This document shows, in pieces, positions 47,096 through 60,708 of a stretch of 64,000 nt of DNA. Each line of letters starts with the position of its first letter. Position 1 is the stretch's first letter. Below the pieces are notes generated by a model, which was not told the DNA's origin, made no database searches, and was given only the letters and a program-made list of their open reading frames with translations. A program made the position numbers and the translations under genes. The stretch comes from Microplitis mediator (lineage: Eukaryota; Arthropoda; Insecta; Hymenoptera; Braconidae), in NCBI RefSeq assembly GCF_029852145.1, contig NC_079976.1, positions 16,079,117-16,143,116 on the forward strand. The letters are read 5' to 3'.

Positions 47096-48795
47096 TAGTT
47101 CTACTAAGAAATTCGAGTTTCGGAATATTATAACGTAATAAATTTCAGAGAATTAAGACCTGAATTGATTTATCTAGACGTAAACAGACTCCAGTCAATA
47201 ATGGTAATAATGTATTGCATTCTATTGAGATTTTATTAACATCTCATTATTTTCATCAGTTCTTAAAAGTGAAAAACAATGAAAGAAAAGGTAAATATTT
47301 TTTTAATTTTCATTAAATTTTAGGCAATAAATATTTTGATAAAATTCAATGGTTTCAAAGAGGTTATTTTTGCATTCAAGTTTAAACTTCATAAATTTTT
47401 ATAAATTCATGCAAATATTTAGAAATTTCAATAAAATTATATAAACGTTGATGAAATTTTATAAGACACGGGTTTTGCAGTATTTCTTGAAATATTTCAC
47501 CAGTTAATGTTATGTGGATAATAGCCAAGTAAAATTCGATAAAAGTACAAAAATTTTATCGAATTTTTATCAGTATAAAATTTATTTAAGGTTTTGTAAA
47601 AATTTATGCTGAAATAAACCTTGAAAAATTTAATGAGATTTTTAAGAAATTCAATGAAATCTCACTGTTTTATGAGATTTATGACAATTACATTAGGCTT
47701 ATTTCATTGTAAGAATTTATAAAAAGATCTTTTCATGATACCAGCATCAGAATTTGAAGTTTCCGTGTCTCTACAGCCAGTCGAAACAATCTAATTTCAG
47801 TCCAATGTCGCGAATTAATATTAAAAAACGCATAAATTGTTAATTCCATGAGTCACTAAACAGAAAACAACTTGTTTCGTCCCTTGGGGGAAAACAAGTA
47901 ATGTTTTTGACTGAAGGCTTTCGCAATTTCAAGAATTTATACGTAAATCAAGATATGATCACTAAGATAGTTTTTTTCACCTTATTACAGGATGATATAA
48001 TATGAATTTAGGCATCTTCAAATGTAAAATACATACTAAACGAAAAATCATTGTTAAGGATTTATTTATAACAGTGTGTGATATAATCAAAAGTAAATAC
48101 TATTATTTTTTTTTTTAGGAATCAACTTTTTTATTTTATTATAAGCATTAAATCGAGATCAAAGTATGGTGAGATAACTGAATAAAATATAAAATAATAA
48201 TTAAAACTACTTCCTTTTCAAATTCTATGCAATGCTATGCATTTTATGTCATTCATCCATATTCTAAAATCTATGTTATTAGTTTTTTTTATTTTCTGTG
48301 TCAATTTTTTTTTTTTTTTCAATATTTATGAAACAGATTTTCAAATTCTTTAATATTTGAAATTTTAAGGGAGTCTTAATCGTTGCAACATTCCTAATAT
48401 TTTATCAAATAAGTAAAATGATAATAAATTGAACGTAAAGCACAGTTATTTCAAGTGCTTTGTATCAAACATTGGTAACTGTATTACAGACTTCAATAAA
48501 TTATAATTTTTATTTTTATGTTATTTATATAAACCATCCTGTGGCATAGAATAAATATTTTTTTGTATGTAAACAGTTCGACGAATAACTTTACGACTAA
48601 GAACAGTGAAATAAAAAAAAACGTTTTTTGTTTAAACATAAATAATAATTAGTTTTAAATATTGAAATAAAAAAAAAAAATTTTAACTCTCAACTGTATA
48701 TAATATAAAAAATTGAAAATAAGAAGTAGAAAAAAATATTTCTAACTAAAAAAACAAAAATAAATTATAACATAATTAGAAATTTAACGCAAATA
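47096..48795. other. AT-rich intergenic stretch
   Basis: No gene or element seen. It lies downstream of the recombinase gene. Confidence 0.45.
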
Positions 48796-51700
48796 TTATT
48801 TTTTCTCTTTGAGCTCTCTTAATTGTTTTGCAAACTGATTGTGAATCCATGCTCGCAGTTGTGCAGGAGTTCTCTCAACATAAGGATGCTCTTTTAAAAA
48901 CTTATCGATAAGTTTCGTAGGAGGAACTTTCATTCTATCAATGTAATTTGCAAATGTTTTCAATACAAGCTGACGTTCTACATTAGACCAAGTTTTTTTC
49001 GTGTTGTTCCGTTTTTTTTCTGCTAAAAATATTAAAAAAAATTTTAATTCACAATATCTATACTAATTTAGGAATGTGTAGACTCTCACCTTCAGATACA
49101 GTATCATTATTCGTAAGTTTCTTTTCCTTTGCATATTTGAACATCGAAACGTCTTCTTCAGACTCATCATCAGACAATATACGACTAACAAATTTACGTT
49201 TGTTTGTCTGATAATATGTTGTTTTGACACTTGAATCATCGGAATCCGAACCAGTAACTATTTCGTTTCCGTTTGCACCTGAATCGGAAGTAACGCTAGT
49301 TTTCAACGGGTAGCTACAAGATGCTATAAATATAGAAATATTACATACATTTTGATGCGAAAATATATATTTAATCAATAGAGTTTCTAAGAGTTATACT
49401 TAATATTCCAAAATTGTATATATGTTAAATATACACTAAATATAAATAAAGCATAGTACTTAAGTGAAAGATATTCAAATTGTACCGTCAGACTGCATTA
49501 TTGTAGAATTAGAGATGCTTTGACAGCGCTGTGTAATGCCTATTACTCCTGATGCAACCTCTAAAATTTGAGATACGCCACAAACATCTCGAGTTACTAC
49601 AGGTTGTCTGTAGTAATCACGGTGAATTTTTTCAGCATGACCCATAAAGTTTGATATGTCATATATTTGACATTCATCAATGTTAAGGGATGCAACTGTT
49701 GTGGCAAAATGTTTACGAAGCTCCGTTGCTCTCAGACGCTCAGGATGTTCAGCATTACAAAGCTTACTGAAATTTCGCATAAGAATACAAGCTTCCAAAT
49801 GTTTGTATCGTGTACCATCGAAACCCGGCATGCCAAAAATATAGGGATTGTTTTCATGTACTTTAGCTGCACTTCTATTAATAAGTATGGTATTGATGAA
49901 ACTTTGCATACCGCTGGATAGAAGTAAAGGCACCTCGCGACCTTTTTTTCCACCAAACTCTAAGCGTAAATATTCGTCAACCAATATCTTGTCGTCCTTT
50001 GATAATCGTTCATAATCATCCTTATTGGTATCCTCAAATTTCTTTGCATTTCTGTAATCATCAATACGTATCCTTTCTAATTCACCGGGACGTTTACGAT
50101 TGAATAAGAGAACGAATATCAACGTGCATTGAGAAAGTTTTTTCCAAACTTTATAGTTGAATTCTTTCTGTAAAGATGCGTAAGCAGAAACAAGATTTGA
50201 TTCAATGTAATCTCGGAAGCAATTTATGTCATCCATCGTTGGAAGAAGCTCTTGCTTATATCGTTTTTGTTTTATTTGTGCACTCCGAGCTAGGGTATTT
50301 ATTTTATTGGGGAATTCTACCGCATGAACTTTTAAAAAGTATTCAACATTTTTTGCTTTTTCATAATCTAAGGATTTTATCAGTTCCTTTTCATACACTT
50401 TGGCAACTTTCGTTATCCAAGTGCCAGCAGTAGTAGCTGTTGATGGAGCTCTACATTCACTTGTTTCAGCATTCGCACCAACTATAGTTTGGACAGCAAT
50501 TATCATATGATCATAGAGCTTAGGATTGATAATGTCAGCAAATGTTTTAACCTCTACCGGATTAGATTTTTGATGAATTCTGCCATTTTTAAATACTTTT
50601 TCATTGTACTCTTTCATTTTTAATAATATACTTCCCAACATCCTTAACCGCGAATGGATCATTTTATGCTGATGTTGATTAGTATATTTCTCCGTCAAAT
50701 CATTAACGAAAACGACTAATAAAGGATCATATCTGACAGCTTCTGACGTTTCATCGTCATTGTTTATAGCGAGAATTTTCCGTGTTAATTCTGTAGCATT
50801 TTCATGAATTTGCCCCATCATGATTTTGGATTTCACTGAACTTGATCTATCTTCGTAATGATCTTTTTCTACCGGACATTTATGTCGTTTAACGTCGAGT
50901 AACCAACGTCCACATTTATCACAGGGCCTATAGTCAATGGCATTTGCTATAGATGTATGGCGAGGTTGTCTTGTTACAAGTAATGTCCCTCTGTTGAAAT
51001 CTTTATTCAAATTGTGAATATTATTTCCTTTCAATCTTAATTTTTCAATCGCAGCCATTCTCTCTGCAGACCCTATAAAAAATTTGTAAATTTATATTCT
51101 ATCATAAAAAATCTTTTATAAAGTAAACCTACTTTTTTTCATAGCTAAAAATTGTTTAACTTCTTTTTCGTTGCTATGAACTGCTTCATAATGACGACTC
51201 GGGACAGCTTTAAATTCAAAACAAAAACAACAAAAAGTTTTTTTTGTATCTGTCCCAGATTTGTCTACTTCTAACTTATCAAGAATAGGTGCTACCGCAT
51301 TTGTTATGAGTTTGTTACTGAGATCAGTTTCAGTTTCACATTTAGATTTTTCCGAGCTTTCTTCAGTACTAGATCTAATTTCGTTAGTTTCATTTAAACT
51401 TGAATCTGGTTCAGGGACATAACTAGAATCATTCTTTGATTGATTAAGAGTAGAAGTACTTAAACCTAAAAATAATTACATTACACAAATATATCATTAA
51501 TTTCGTTTACATATATTAATCAACAAATTCATGAAAATAAATCAATATTTCTCACTAAGAATTTTTTCATAAACTTAGTTAAATTGTTATTAAATGTTAT
51601 TTACAAAATTTTATTTTGAAAATCGTTTAACCGTATTTCATAAGAATTTTTTGAATCTCATTAATTTTTATTTATAAATAAATTCAGTGAAGAAATTACT

Positions 51701-53520
51701 TAGTGAAAAATAAACTAATCCAGAATTTTAATTGTAAGTGATTAAGATTAACTAACGTGAATTATCAGATAATTTTGGTACTGAAACATCAATATTTTCA
51801 AAACTCAGTTCGTTATTTTGTCTGATATCGAAGTCGTATTTGTAATTGAGAGGTTTTTCGACCAATGATAAATTATAATTTGAATTTGTAGATGTATTAC
51901 AATTGCTTCGTATCGTATCATCGACTTCAACATCGTCTATATTTTTAAAGTCATCTAGTTCTTCTAGTTCACTTATATGAGAATCACTTGATTCAGCATC
52001 ATCATCAGAATAATTATTTTCATTTTGATAATTTTCGTTTTGTATTAAAATACGAGGTTCATCATTCAGCTCATTATGATCTGTATCGCAAGCTTCAAAA
52101 CATTTTTCGGCGTCGTTGTGAATATCAATTTCGGAGTCAACTTGCAATGTATCTGTTTTTTTATATAAATCGGATTCATCCGTGGAATCTTGAAACAAAT
52201 TATTTGAATTTAAATTCAATTGATCCACGCTATCGCAAATATATAAATAATCTTGGTCATTTAATATTGCTGATAACTGATGTTCTTCATTAATTGATGA
52301 ATCAAAACTAATTTTTTGTTCATCTTTATTAATTACAGGAGTTTCAGCTATAATTGTTGGTAATTCATCAAAAGTTGAATTTAGAACTTCAGGAAGTTTA
52401 ATTTTCTTTATAAACCCATTACAAATAGGTGAAAAATTACCTTCAACAAATGACGTAATAGTTAATTTAGGAACATTGATGCTGCTTTGATTCGATCAAT
52501 CGTTTTCTCGAGATTTTATTTTTTCATATACAATGCAAGTTTGCACAGTATCCTGATCACAGTTTAGAGCACTTAAATCAATTTCGTCTTTATCATTATT
52601 GTTTGACTCCGAAAATGAGGTCATTATTTTGTCATTATACATTTTAAATTCAGTTGCATTTTCAATTTTCTCTTCAGATTTAATACTAAACTCTTTCAAA
52701 TTTGGATTAGTATCATCATCATTACATACATCTTTTCTGTCATGATTGTTGATTAAAATATATGGTTTTGCTTGTTTTAAATCTTCTACCTGTGAAATCA
52801 TATCAGTGCGTATTGGTGCTTTACTATGCGAACAATTGTCCGAATTTTGAAACGATTTACTATTCAAGCTATCACAACGATTCGAGTAATTATGTTCTTC
52901 TAATATTATTGACAACAAATCCTCATTTTTATTAGAAGATAACCTTAAATCATGATTGTACCCATTATCAATAGAAGTTTCGTTTTGAATAGTAAGTATT
53001 TTGTAGTTAGTCAAAGAATTTTCAATCACCGATGATTTGTTCATCCCAGTCGATTTAACGTCAAGTACTTTTCCATTATTGATCTTCGAATCAGTATTCT
53101 GATCATTTGAAATGTTAGAGGATGAATAGATAGCTTCCCGAGAACATTGTGTGATTTGAAACTTGCTGATTCGTTCAATCATCACCTTTGGAATATTTTC
53201 TGTCAAGTTCAAAGCAATTTTTAGTAGATCTTCTTGTTGATCTACAATGTTGAAAGAATGCAATTAATTTTTTTTATATAAAATTCACAAAAATATTATT
53301 TTATAAAAATTAAACTATAATTTAGATTAATTCAATAGTATATATATTTGAAACATAGTATATAATTGTAGCTGTGATAATTACCAGATCGTACAATAAT
53401 CGTAGCTTCATATTTACGTCCACGGTGTTTGATAAAACATTTTTTTTTGCTACGTCTGCTTACATTAGTGTTGGAGATAACCAAATATTTTTCATTTGTC
53501 GTCTTGGCCAAACAATACAT
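48796..53520 (-). pseudogene. Six-exon zinc-finger/tyrosine-recombinase protein gene
   Basis: Model (minus): 53520-53385, 53241-51757, 51465-51133, 51063-49486, 49323-49090, 49022-48796. All introns are GT-AG, all phases agree, and the total is 3,993 nt (1,331 codons with stop). Exon 1 has HRGRKYEATIIVRS. Exon 2 is D/N/S-rich and holds the only internal stop, TGA at 52496-52498 (codon 294, possibly from CGA). Exon 3 ends with CCFCFEF-x-H-x4-H, a zinc finger. Exon 4 has a Cys/His motif CDKCGRWLLDVKRHKC and a tyrosine-recombinase core: R in FNRKRPGELERI, K in GGKKGREVPLLL, R in ATELRKHFATT, H and Y in FMGHAEKIHRDYYRQP. The usual H of the HxxR box is not seen. Exon 6 is a basic SANT-like domain (KKTWSNVERQLV). 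It may be Crypton-like or domesticated. Confidence 0.75.
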
Positions 53521-54968
53521 ATTTTTTTTCGCTTTTTTATGTCGTAATAAAAAATTATAGAAAACAATAAATATTTAATGTAATTAACTATACAATAAAT
53601 ATTTTAAGCAGAAATCAAATTATGTTTGCGAACATATTTGATTAAGATGTTTAAAAATAAAATAATCAGAATAAACGACACAGATTGGTTAATAATTTGT
53701 AATTATAAAACTAAGTATCAAAAAAGATAAAATGGATTTGATCTGTTTCAATCTTCATTAATCAGTACGCTTCAGCACAAATAGGAAATGATTTCATTAT
53801 AAACAAAATGGCAGTACTGAATATCCGGAACAGTTGATAAATGGTATATTTTATTTAAGTTCTTTCCCACTCTAGGGAGCCACTGATATCTAGTAACAAA
53901 ATTTTTATATTGAATTAAACTGTAACAATAAAAAAAAACATTAAATAAACACAAAAAAAAAATTAAAACTGCCATTTGATGTCAAATTGAAGCCGCTATA
54001 TATATGATGCTAAAATTATATCTCCAAACTTCGTAAATTAGAATATTGAACTCGAATTACTGCAATAAAATTCTCGATAACACGAATATCTAACTTGCCA
54101 ACATGCTATAGCATCTACAGTCTATCGTTGGATGCAGTTCATCCGCCAGATGGAGAGAGTATTTCATTCTACTCTAGGACAGCAATGTAAATAATAATAA
54201 AAAAAATCTAAAATGTATACAACAGAGTTAATAACATTAATAACCAAGATGTGCCCAATAAATGTTCTCTAAATTCAAAGTTTATAGAAAACTTCAGATA
54301 ATTTCCAAATTAAACTTGTGTCTCATTAAGTTTAAATAATGTAATATAAACTATCGACTGTAAAATAAAAATAATTTATTAATCGTGTAGTTCAGTTTGT
54401 CATAAAATATATATACCAATAATTCACGGAAATGTCATAAGTATGCATAAAAAAAGTTGAATGGTAATAACAAATATTTTAACGTTGAGGAGATATGATG
54501 ATTCAAATCCATGAAAAAATGACTGATTATGGTAAACATTTATTGTCATCAATGATCACCTGAGTCGACTGTCAATCAACTGAGTCATCAGTAATCACAA
54601 TCAAATCAGTGATGACAAAAGGAAATTATAAATTGATCACGATTCATTTTAAGTTTTAGATTTTATGGAGGAATATTGATTTAGAAACCATATGGTGTGT
54701 GTTACTTATGAAACTCCACACTATATAAGCGAAAACTTTTGAGACAATATTTTCTTTGATTCTAAAAATTATTTTCATAAAAACCTGTGAATTGAAAATA
54801 ATTTTATTATTCATTGTTGTGATTTTTAATTATTTCATTGAACCGTATCAATAGCTTTTATTCCAAGAATCATAAACGTTACTGACTTTTATAAAATTAA
54901 GAATTGAATAAGGTTTAATGAACATCATTGAATTTTGATGATTCACTGAAATGTATCAAGTGTATATA
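53521..54968. other. AT-rich non-coding stretch
   Basis: Upstream of the recombinase gene. No gene or TATA-positioned promoter could be fixed with confidence; a promoter for the minus-strand gene is expected here. Confidence 0.35.
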
Positions 54969-55376
54969 CAAAGGTCCCAAAAATTAAGGGATAAAAAAAA
55001 AATTCGAAATTTTTAAAATTTTTGAAATGTTCGAAAAATGGTCGTAAAAAAAAAAAATAGCAAAGCGTAGCCTCAAGTTTTTAGTTTTCAGATCTGGACT
55101 TCAACTTTTTTTCATCATGCACGGTTCCGGAGTAATCCTAAGAAAACCACCGAAGAAAAAAATTTTCAAAATTTTTGGTCGTCTTCCAACAAGTCTATGG
55201 ACTTCAATAAATTTCTTTGGATAATCTGACCTCATGATTCTTTTAGAAAATTTTATGCCCTTTAATTTGCCGGCCTCAAAAAGGCTCTAAGACGATTGGG
55301 TGCCGAGTTACAGCATGTTGAAAATCACCCAAAAATTTAGAATTTTTTTTCTATCCCTTAATTTTTGGAACCAGTG
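54969..55376. mobile_element. Short diverged copy of the 1.77-kb palindromic MITE
   Basis: 408 bp flanked by TA on both sides. The ends are CAAAGGTCCCAAAAATTAAGG and TTAATTTTTGGAACCAGTG. It shares AAATGGTCGTAAAA, TTCCGGAGTAATCCTAAG and GGGCATAAAATT-type blocks with 6329-8094, but most of the palindrome is lost. Confidence 0.8.
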
Positions 55377-56130
55377 TATGGAATTGAATGATATCATTTT
55401 TTTTTTTGAAGATTCAAAATTCTCAATCTAATGTCAGTTAAGATAAGTAGTATTACAATCAACAAGAAATAAACGATTGTCAATGAATTTAGGTTCTCGC
55501 TCAAAAATCAAAATCGTTTTAAATAGAAAATTAGCATCGGATTTTTTTTTTGTTTGATAGAAGTTTAAATATAGGTTGACATACTTTCAGTAGTGAGTAT
55601 GATTCTTATTACTTGTATAATTTGCGGATTTAAATTTAACTATAAAGAAATTGCTTTATAATTATTTATAATTTAGAAAATAAATCAAAAAGTTCTGCAA
55701 ATAGAAAAAGCGATATCAAGGGAAATAATATAATTAGTCCTGGTCAAATAAAAGAATTAAAAAGTATCACAAATGATAAAGTTTGGATTCTGTTTGATAC
55801 TTCTGGATACTTTTCAATTCTTTTTCTTATAGATTTTTCACATTATAAACTATTGAATCTAAATTAATTGTGAAAAGTACGATCATATTTGAGTTTTGGG
55901 TTAAAAAAATCATTTACATATAAACGATGATTTGGAATTTATTTTCGACAGAATTATATAATTAAGCACATATTACTTCGGGATAGAAGGAGCATTTAAA
56001 ACTGAAAACCAAAAGAGTTATTAATAATATTGTGGACATTTGACATGTTTGATGTTATTCTCTATCACTAACAAAAAGATGACTTAAACCTTTGAAAACT
56101 CATTGCTTGTGAAATTTTTAATCGTAGAGT
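55377..56130. other. AT-rich stretch
   Basis: No gene or repeat structure recognised. Confidence 0.4.
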
Positions 56131-57929
56131 TTGGTTATTTATTAATAAGCTTGGTTGCATACATTTTATTTATTCTGCAAATTATTTATAGTTCCTAATT
56201 TCATATCATTCGAATCAGATAATAGTATTCCATGGATAGATATATTCGCCAATAGTAACATGTCAGATAAAATATTATTTGGTTTATATTCAATAAGTTT
56301 TTTGATGATAGAAAAGAGAATAGCACAGGTCAGGAAAATATATTATTTTAACATTTTAGTGATTTACTAAAATGTATAAGCCATGGATCAATCACATTTT
56401 GGTAGCTCACTCTTATGTTGAAACGGGTAAAATAAAAAGTCGGTGACCACTAAAAAGTAATAAATATATATGAAATGAAAAATATACAACATGTCAATGA
56501 AAGTCACAGAAATGTAGTAACAATGCGATAATAAGTCATGGAAACGTAAGAATAAATAAGGTTTTCTTTTTTTAGGTTGCCGATTAATTTCTGTTTTACG
56601 AAATAACTAATACTCCAATTATTATAGTTCATTCAGAAATGCATAATATAAGACTTGAAAATAACTGTATTGGTCCCCGAAATATTCTGTATTTGTTTAC
56701 ATAACTGGTAATTTATAGATCGAAATCAAAACTCAATCCAGAAAGAGTATTCATGTTTATGCATATAATAATAAATAATTGATTAAATTTTACATCAATT
56801 AATTAATCCTAAATTTGTACTAAAAATATAATAAAGATGTGCACTTAATAGGTTGATGAGAAAGATAGTTTCCATTAAATTGATTTCTCGTGGTACAATC
56901 AATGAGGTAAATTATATCGAAAAATATTGAAATTTTTTCATTAGATCTATATTCGAAAAAAAACCATAGGCGGGAAGATTGTTAAAGAAAAAAAGATCAC
57001 TGATTAAAATTAAGAAATATGTTTTTAAGTAGAATATGAATATCTATAAACGCAGGATAGTAGTTCATAGATTGAAAAGTAATAAATTAATTTTTTAGCG
57101 ATTTGTTCAGTTTTCTATTGATAAGCTCGGTTGAATAAATTTTTTATTTATTCTGCAAACAACTTACAGATCCAAATTTCATATTATTCAAAACAGATAT
57201 TAATAATAGATACAGAAAAAATTTTGTAAATATTAACATGCCGTATAAAGTTGTTTTCGCTTTGTATTGAATTAGTTTATGGCTACTAGAAAGGAAACAG
57301 CATAGATTAAAAAAATGTAGTATTATAACATTTTAGTGATTCAAGAAAATGTATAAACGATTAATAAAAATTGATTGGTGGCTCACTCTTTTGTTGAAAC
57401 GTATAAAATGAAAAGTCTGTGATCACCAAAAAGTAGTAAATATATAAGGTACTGAAAAATATTGAAGTTTTTCATGTTCGATATATATTTGAGAAAATCT
57501 ATAAACAGAAAGATTAAAAAAAAAAAAACAATTATTGATTTAGAACAGGAAATATATTATTTAATAAAATCTAAATATTTGTAAACAGAAAATAGTAGTT
57601 TATTGATTGATTCGTAATGAAATAACTTTACAGCTATAGATTCACATTATTCAGAATATATTTTCATAATACATGGGGAGCAAATTTTTAAAATATTAAC
57701 GTCACGAATGAAATTGTTGTCGGTTCATATTTAATTAGTTTATTGCTAAAAGAAATAAAATAGCATAGATCAGAAAAGTATATTATTCTAACGTTTTAGT
57801 GACTCAGTGAAATGTATAAATGGTGGATGAAAAATATTTTGGTGGCTTACTATTATGTCTAAATGGGTAAAAAAAAAAGTTTTTATGGACAATAAAAAGT
57901 ATAAAATACATATGAAAAATCTAGGAAAT
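56131..57929. repeat. Degenerate repeat family, three copies
   Basis: Related blocks start near 56131, 57100 and 57620. Shared order: TTCTGCAAA, TAACATG-C-TATAAA, CATTTTAGTGATT-CT-AAAATGTATAA, GGTGGCTCACT-TTTGTTGAAACG, AAAAAGTAATAAATATAT. A further copy lies near 60210-60500. Identity is moderate. Confidence 0.6.
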
Positions 57930-58429
57930 GGTTGACTCTGCCGGTCATCCTTAAAGCTTCTCGCTAATTCCAAACTCATTAAGTTCGTAACCATAATTAT
58001 TCGAATATTTTTGAGCTCCTCGAGCTCTAAAAAACTCTTTCTGACCGTATTTTTGAAATCTTCGATCTTACAAATTCTTTGTTAGGTTTTAATGAAAAAA
58101 TTTATATTATAGATCAGTTAAAGTCCCAAACAATTACTAAAAAAAATATATAAAGATTATTCATTTTGTTTCTTTCATTTTGACTAATAGATAATGAAAT
58201 ATGCGGAAAAAACATGCAAATCGTTCATTTTTCATTAACGATAGATTTGAGAGTAATTCTTCACAGGTTGATTTTGACAGAGATAAAAAAAGACTTTAGG
58301 AACAATAACCTGACATGATTTTCAAAACAAAAGAAAATCTACATTCTGAATTATTTAGGAAAAACGAGGGAAATAGAAATTTTTGAGTTCTGTCGTCGTT
58401 AATAACTTTTGAACGCAACACACACACAC
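57930..58429 (-). repeat. Dispersed GT-linked repeat, inverted copy
   Basis: Minus-strand copy: the GGTTGACTCTGCCGG block, GAGCTCCTCGAGCTC near 58014 and a CA-rich tail at 58419-58430. The foldback at 58438 is inserted at the tail, and more of the copy follows at 59792. Confidence 0.65.
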
Positions 58430-58437
58430 ATACACAT

Positions 58438-59783
58438 TAGGGTGTCCGTTATTTACCAAATTAGATGTTTTTACTTGGGTATGATAAAAATCATATATTT
58501 GTGATCCAAAAATAATAAAAAAAAATAAAAAAGTTTATTCTAATGCCGTTTAACCCTGCCTAAGTAATGATACATTCTCATTTTAGTACAATGAGAAAAA
58601 TGTAATTACTTGCTTAAAAATGAGTGCACAGTAATGACTAATACATATTTTTGTAGGAAATTTCCCGCTCTTTATAAAAGGTCAAAAATGATTTTTTCGT
58701 GAATCCAACTGTTTAAGAGATATTGAAGGTCAAAGTTAGATTTGTTTAAAAAAATTTGCGTTTTTGTTTGAAATTTTATAACTCTCTAACACCTAAACAT
58801 AAAATAAGCGCTGTAAACTTTCTTGTAGGAAATTTATTGCTCTTCAAAAAAAGTATTCAACACTTCTTCCCTAACTCCAACCATTCGAGTGATATCGAAG
58901 CTCAAAGTTGATAGATTTAAAAATGAATGTTTTTCGATTGAAATTCTATAACTCTCCAGCAAACGAATATTCACGTAGACTTTTAACAGCTTTTCGTCGG
59001 AAATTTACCGCTCTACAAAAAAGGATTCTTTAATTTTTTTGATAAACTCAACCGTTTAAGGAATATTTAAGCTTTAAGTTGAAAGAAAAGTTTCACAAAC
59101 TAACACAAAATTTTGCTCTGATGATATAAAAAATTTCTTTTTTTCAAGCTTAAATATCTCTTAAACGGTTGAGTTTATCGAAAAAATTAAGGAATCTTTT
59201 TTTGTAGATCGGTAAATTTTCGACGAAAAACTGTTAAAAGCCTACGTAAATATTCGTTTGCCAGAGAGTTATAGAATTTTAATCGAAAAACATTCATTTT
59301 TAAATCTATCAACTTTGAGCTTCGATATCACTCAAATGGTTGGATTAAGGGAAAAAGTGTTGGATACCTTTTTTGAAGAGCAATAAATTTCCTACAAGAA
59401 AGTTTACAGCGCTTAATTTTATGTCTAGGTGTTAGAGAGTTATAAAATTTCAAACAAAAACACAAATTTTTTTAAACAAATCTAACTTTGACCTTCAATA
59501 TCTCTTAAACAGTTGGATTCACGAAAAAAACATAAGAGACCTTTTTTGAAGAGCGGGAAATTTCCTACAAAAATATGTATTAGTCATTACTGTGCACTCA
59601 TTTTTAAGCAAGTAATTACATTTTTCTCATTGTACTAAAATGAGAGTGTATCATTACTTAGGCAGGGTTAAACGGCATTAGAATAAACTTTTTTATTTTT
59701 TTTTATTATTTTTGGATCACAAATATATGATTTTCATCATACCCAAGTAAAAACATCTAATTTGGTAAATAACGGACACCCTA
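58438..59783. mobile_element. Foldback MITE, 1.35 kb, 8-bp target duplication
   Basis: TAGGGTGTCCGTTATTTACC to its inverse ending GGACACCCTA. Arms of about 600 bp are near-identical inverted copies (for example TAATGATACATTCTCATTTT near 58565). ATACACAT flanks both sides (58430-58437, 59784-59791). No coding region. Same terminal type and duplication length as 28425-29285, but a different sequence, so probably the same transposase superfamily. Confidence 0.92.
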
Positions 59784-59791
59784 ATACACAT

Positions 59792-60530
59792 ACGGGCATT
59801 AGTTTTGAAATGTTCAGAATGGCTGTCTAGAATCTCAAAACGTTGAGAACTGATAAAAATTGGATGCTTGAAAGTCGTCCTGATAACAATAACTTCCATA
59901 ATTATTGAAAATCATTATTTTTTCCGAGGGAAGTAAAACATAAATGATGTTTTATCATTGAAAGTCACAGGAATTTAGATATAGTCCAACACCAAGTCAT
60001 TGAAATGTATAAACAAACAAACGTTATTAGATCTATATTCGAAAAAACATTTAAAAAGGAAGATTATTGAAAGAATATAATCATAAGTACGTAACATGAA
60101 TAATACGGTTTATTGAAAACTAAAATATCTGTAAACAAAAAATAGATTTAAGTGATTTATAAGTAGTAAAATAATTTTTGAGTGCATGTTTGGTGATTTA
60201 TTCTTAACTTCAGTTCAATACTACTATTACCTTATAAACTGAATTTAATATTATTCTGTACAGATATTTATAATGCATACTGATAAAATTTTGCAAATAT
60301 TAACATGCCATATAAAATCTTTTTTGGTTCATATTCAATTATTTCATTGGTTATATAACTAAAATAACAAATATTAGGTAAATACATGATTACTACATTT
60401 TAATGATTCGCTAAAATGTATACACGATGAATAAAAACATTTCAGTGATTCACTAAAACGTTAAAACGGGTACAAAAAACATTTTCGTGATCCGCTAAAA
60501 AGTACTAAGTGTATACAAATGATATATGAC
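59792..60530. repeat. Resumed dispersed repeat, then 56-kb-type repeat copy
   Basis: 59792-59900 continues the inverted dispersed repeat. From about 60020 the sequence matches the family at 56.1-57.9 kb (TATTAACATGCCATATAAA near 60297, TTTAATGATTCGCTAAAATGTAT near 60400). Confidence 0.5.
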
Positions 60531-60657
60531 ATTTTTATGACGTCACCGAAATGTATAAAGCATATAAAATACATTTCGGCGACGTCACCGAAATGCAAAA
60601 AAATCACAGAAATGTAGAAACGATGTGCAAAAAAGTCATCGAAACGTAGAAATCACA

Positions 60658-60703
<46 letters not shown>
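60531..60703. repeat. Short inverted modules and (AT)n
   Basis: CGTCACCGAAATG occurs twice, with inverted CATTTCGGCGACGTC between them, at about 60541-60595. An AT tract follows at 60659-60703. Confidence 0.7.
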
Positions 60704-60708
<5 letters not shown>

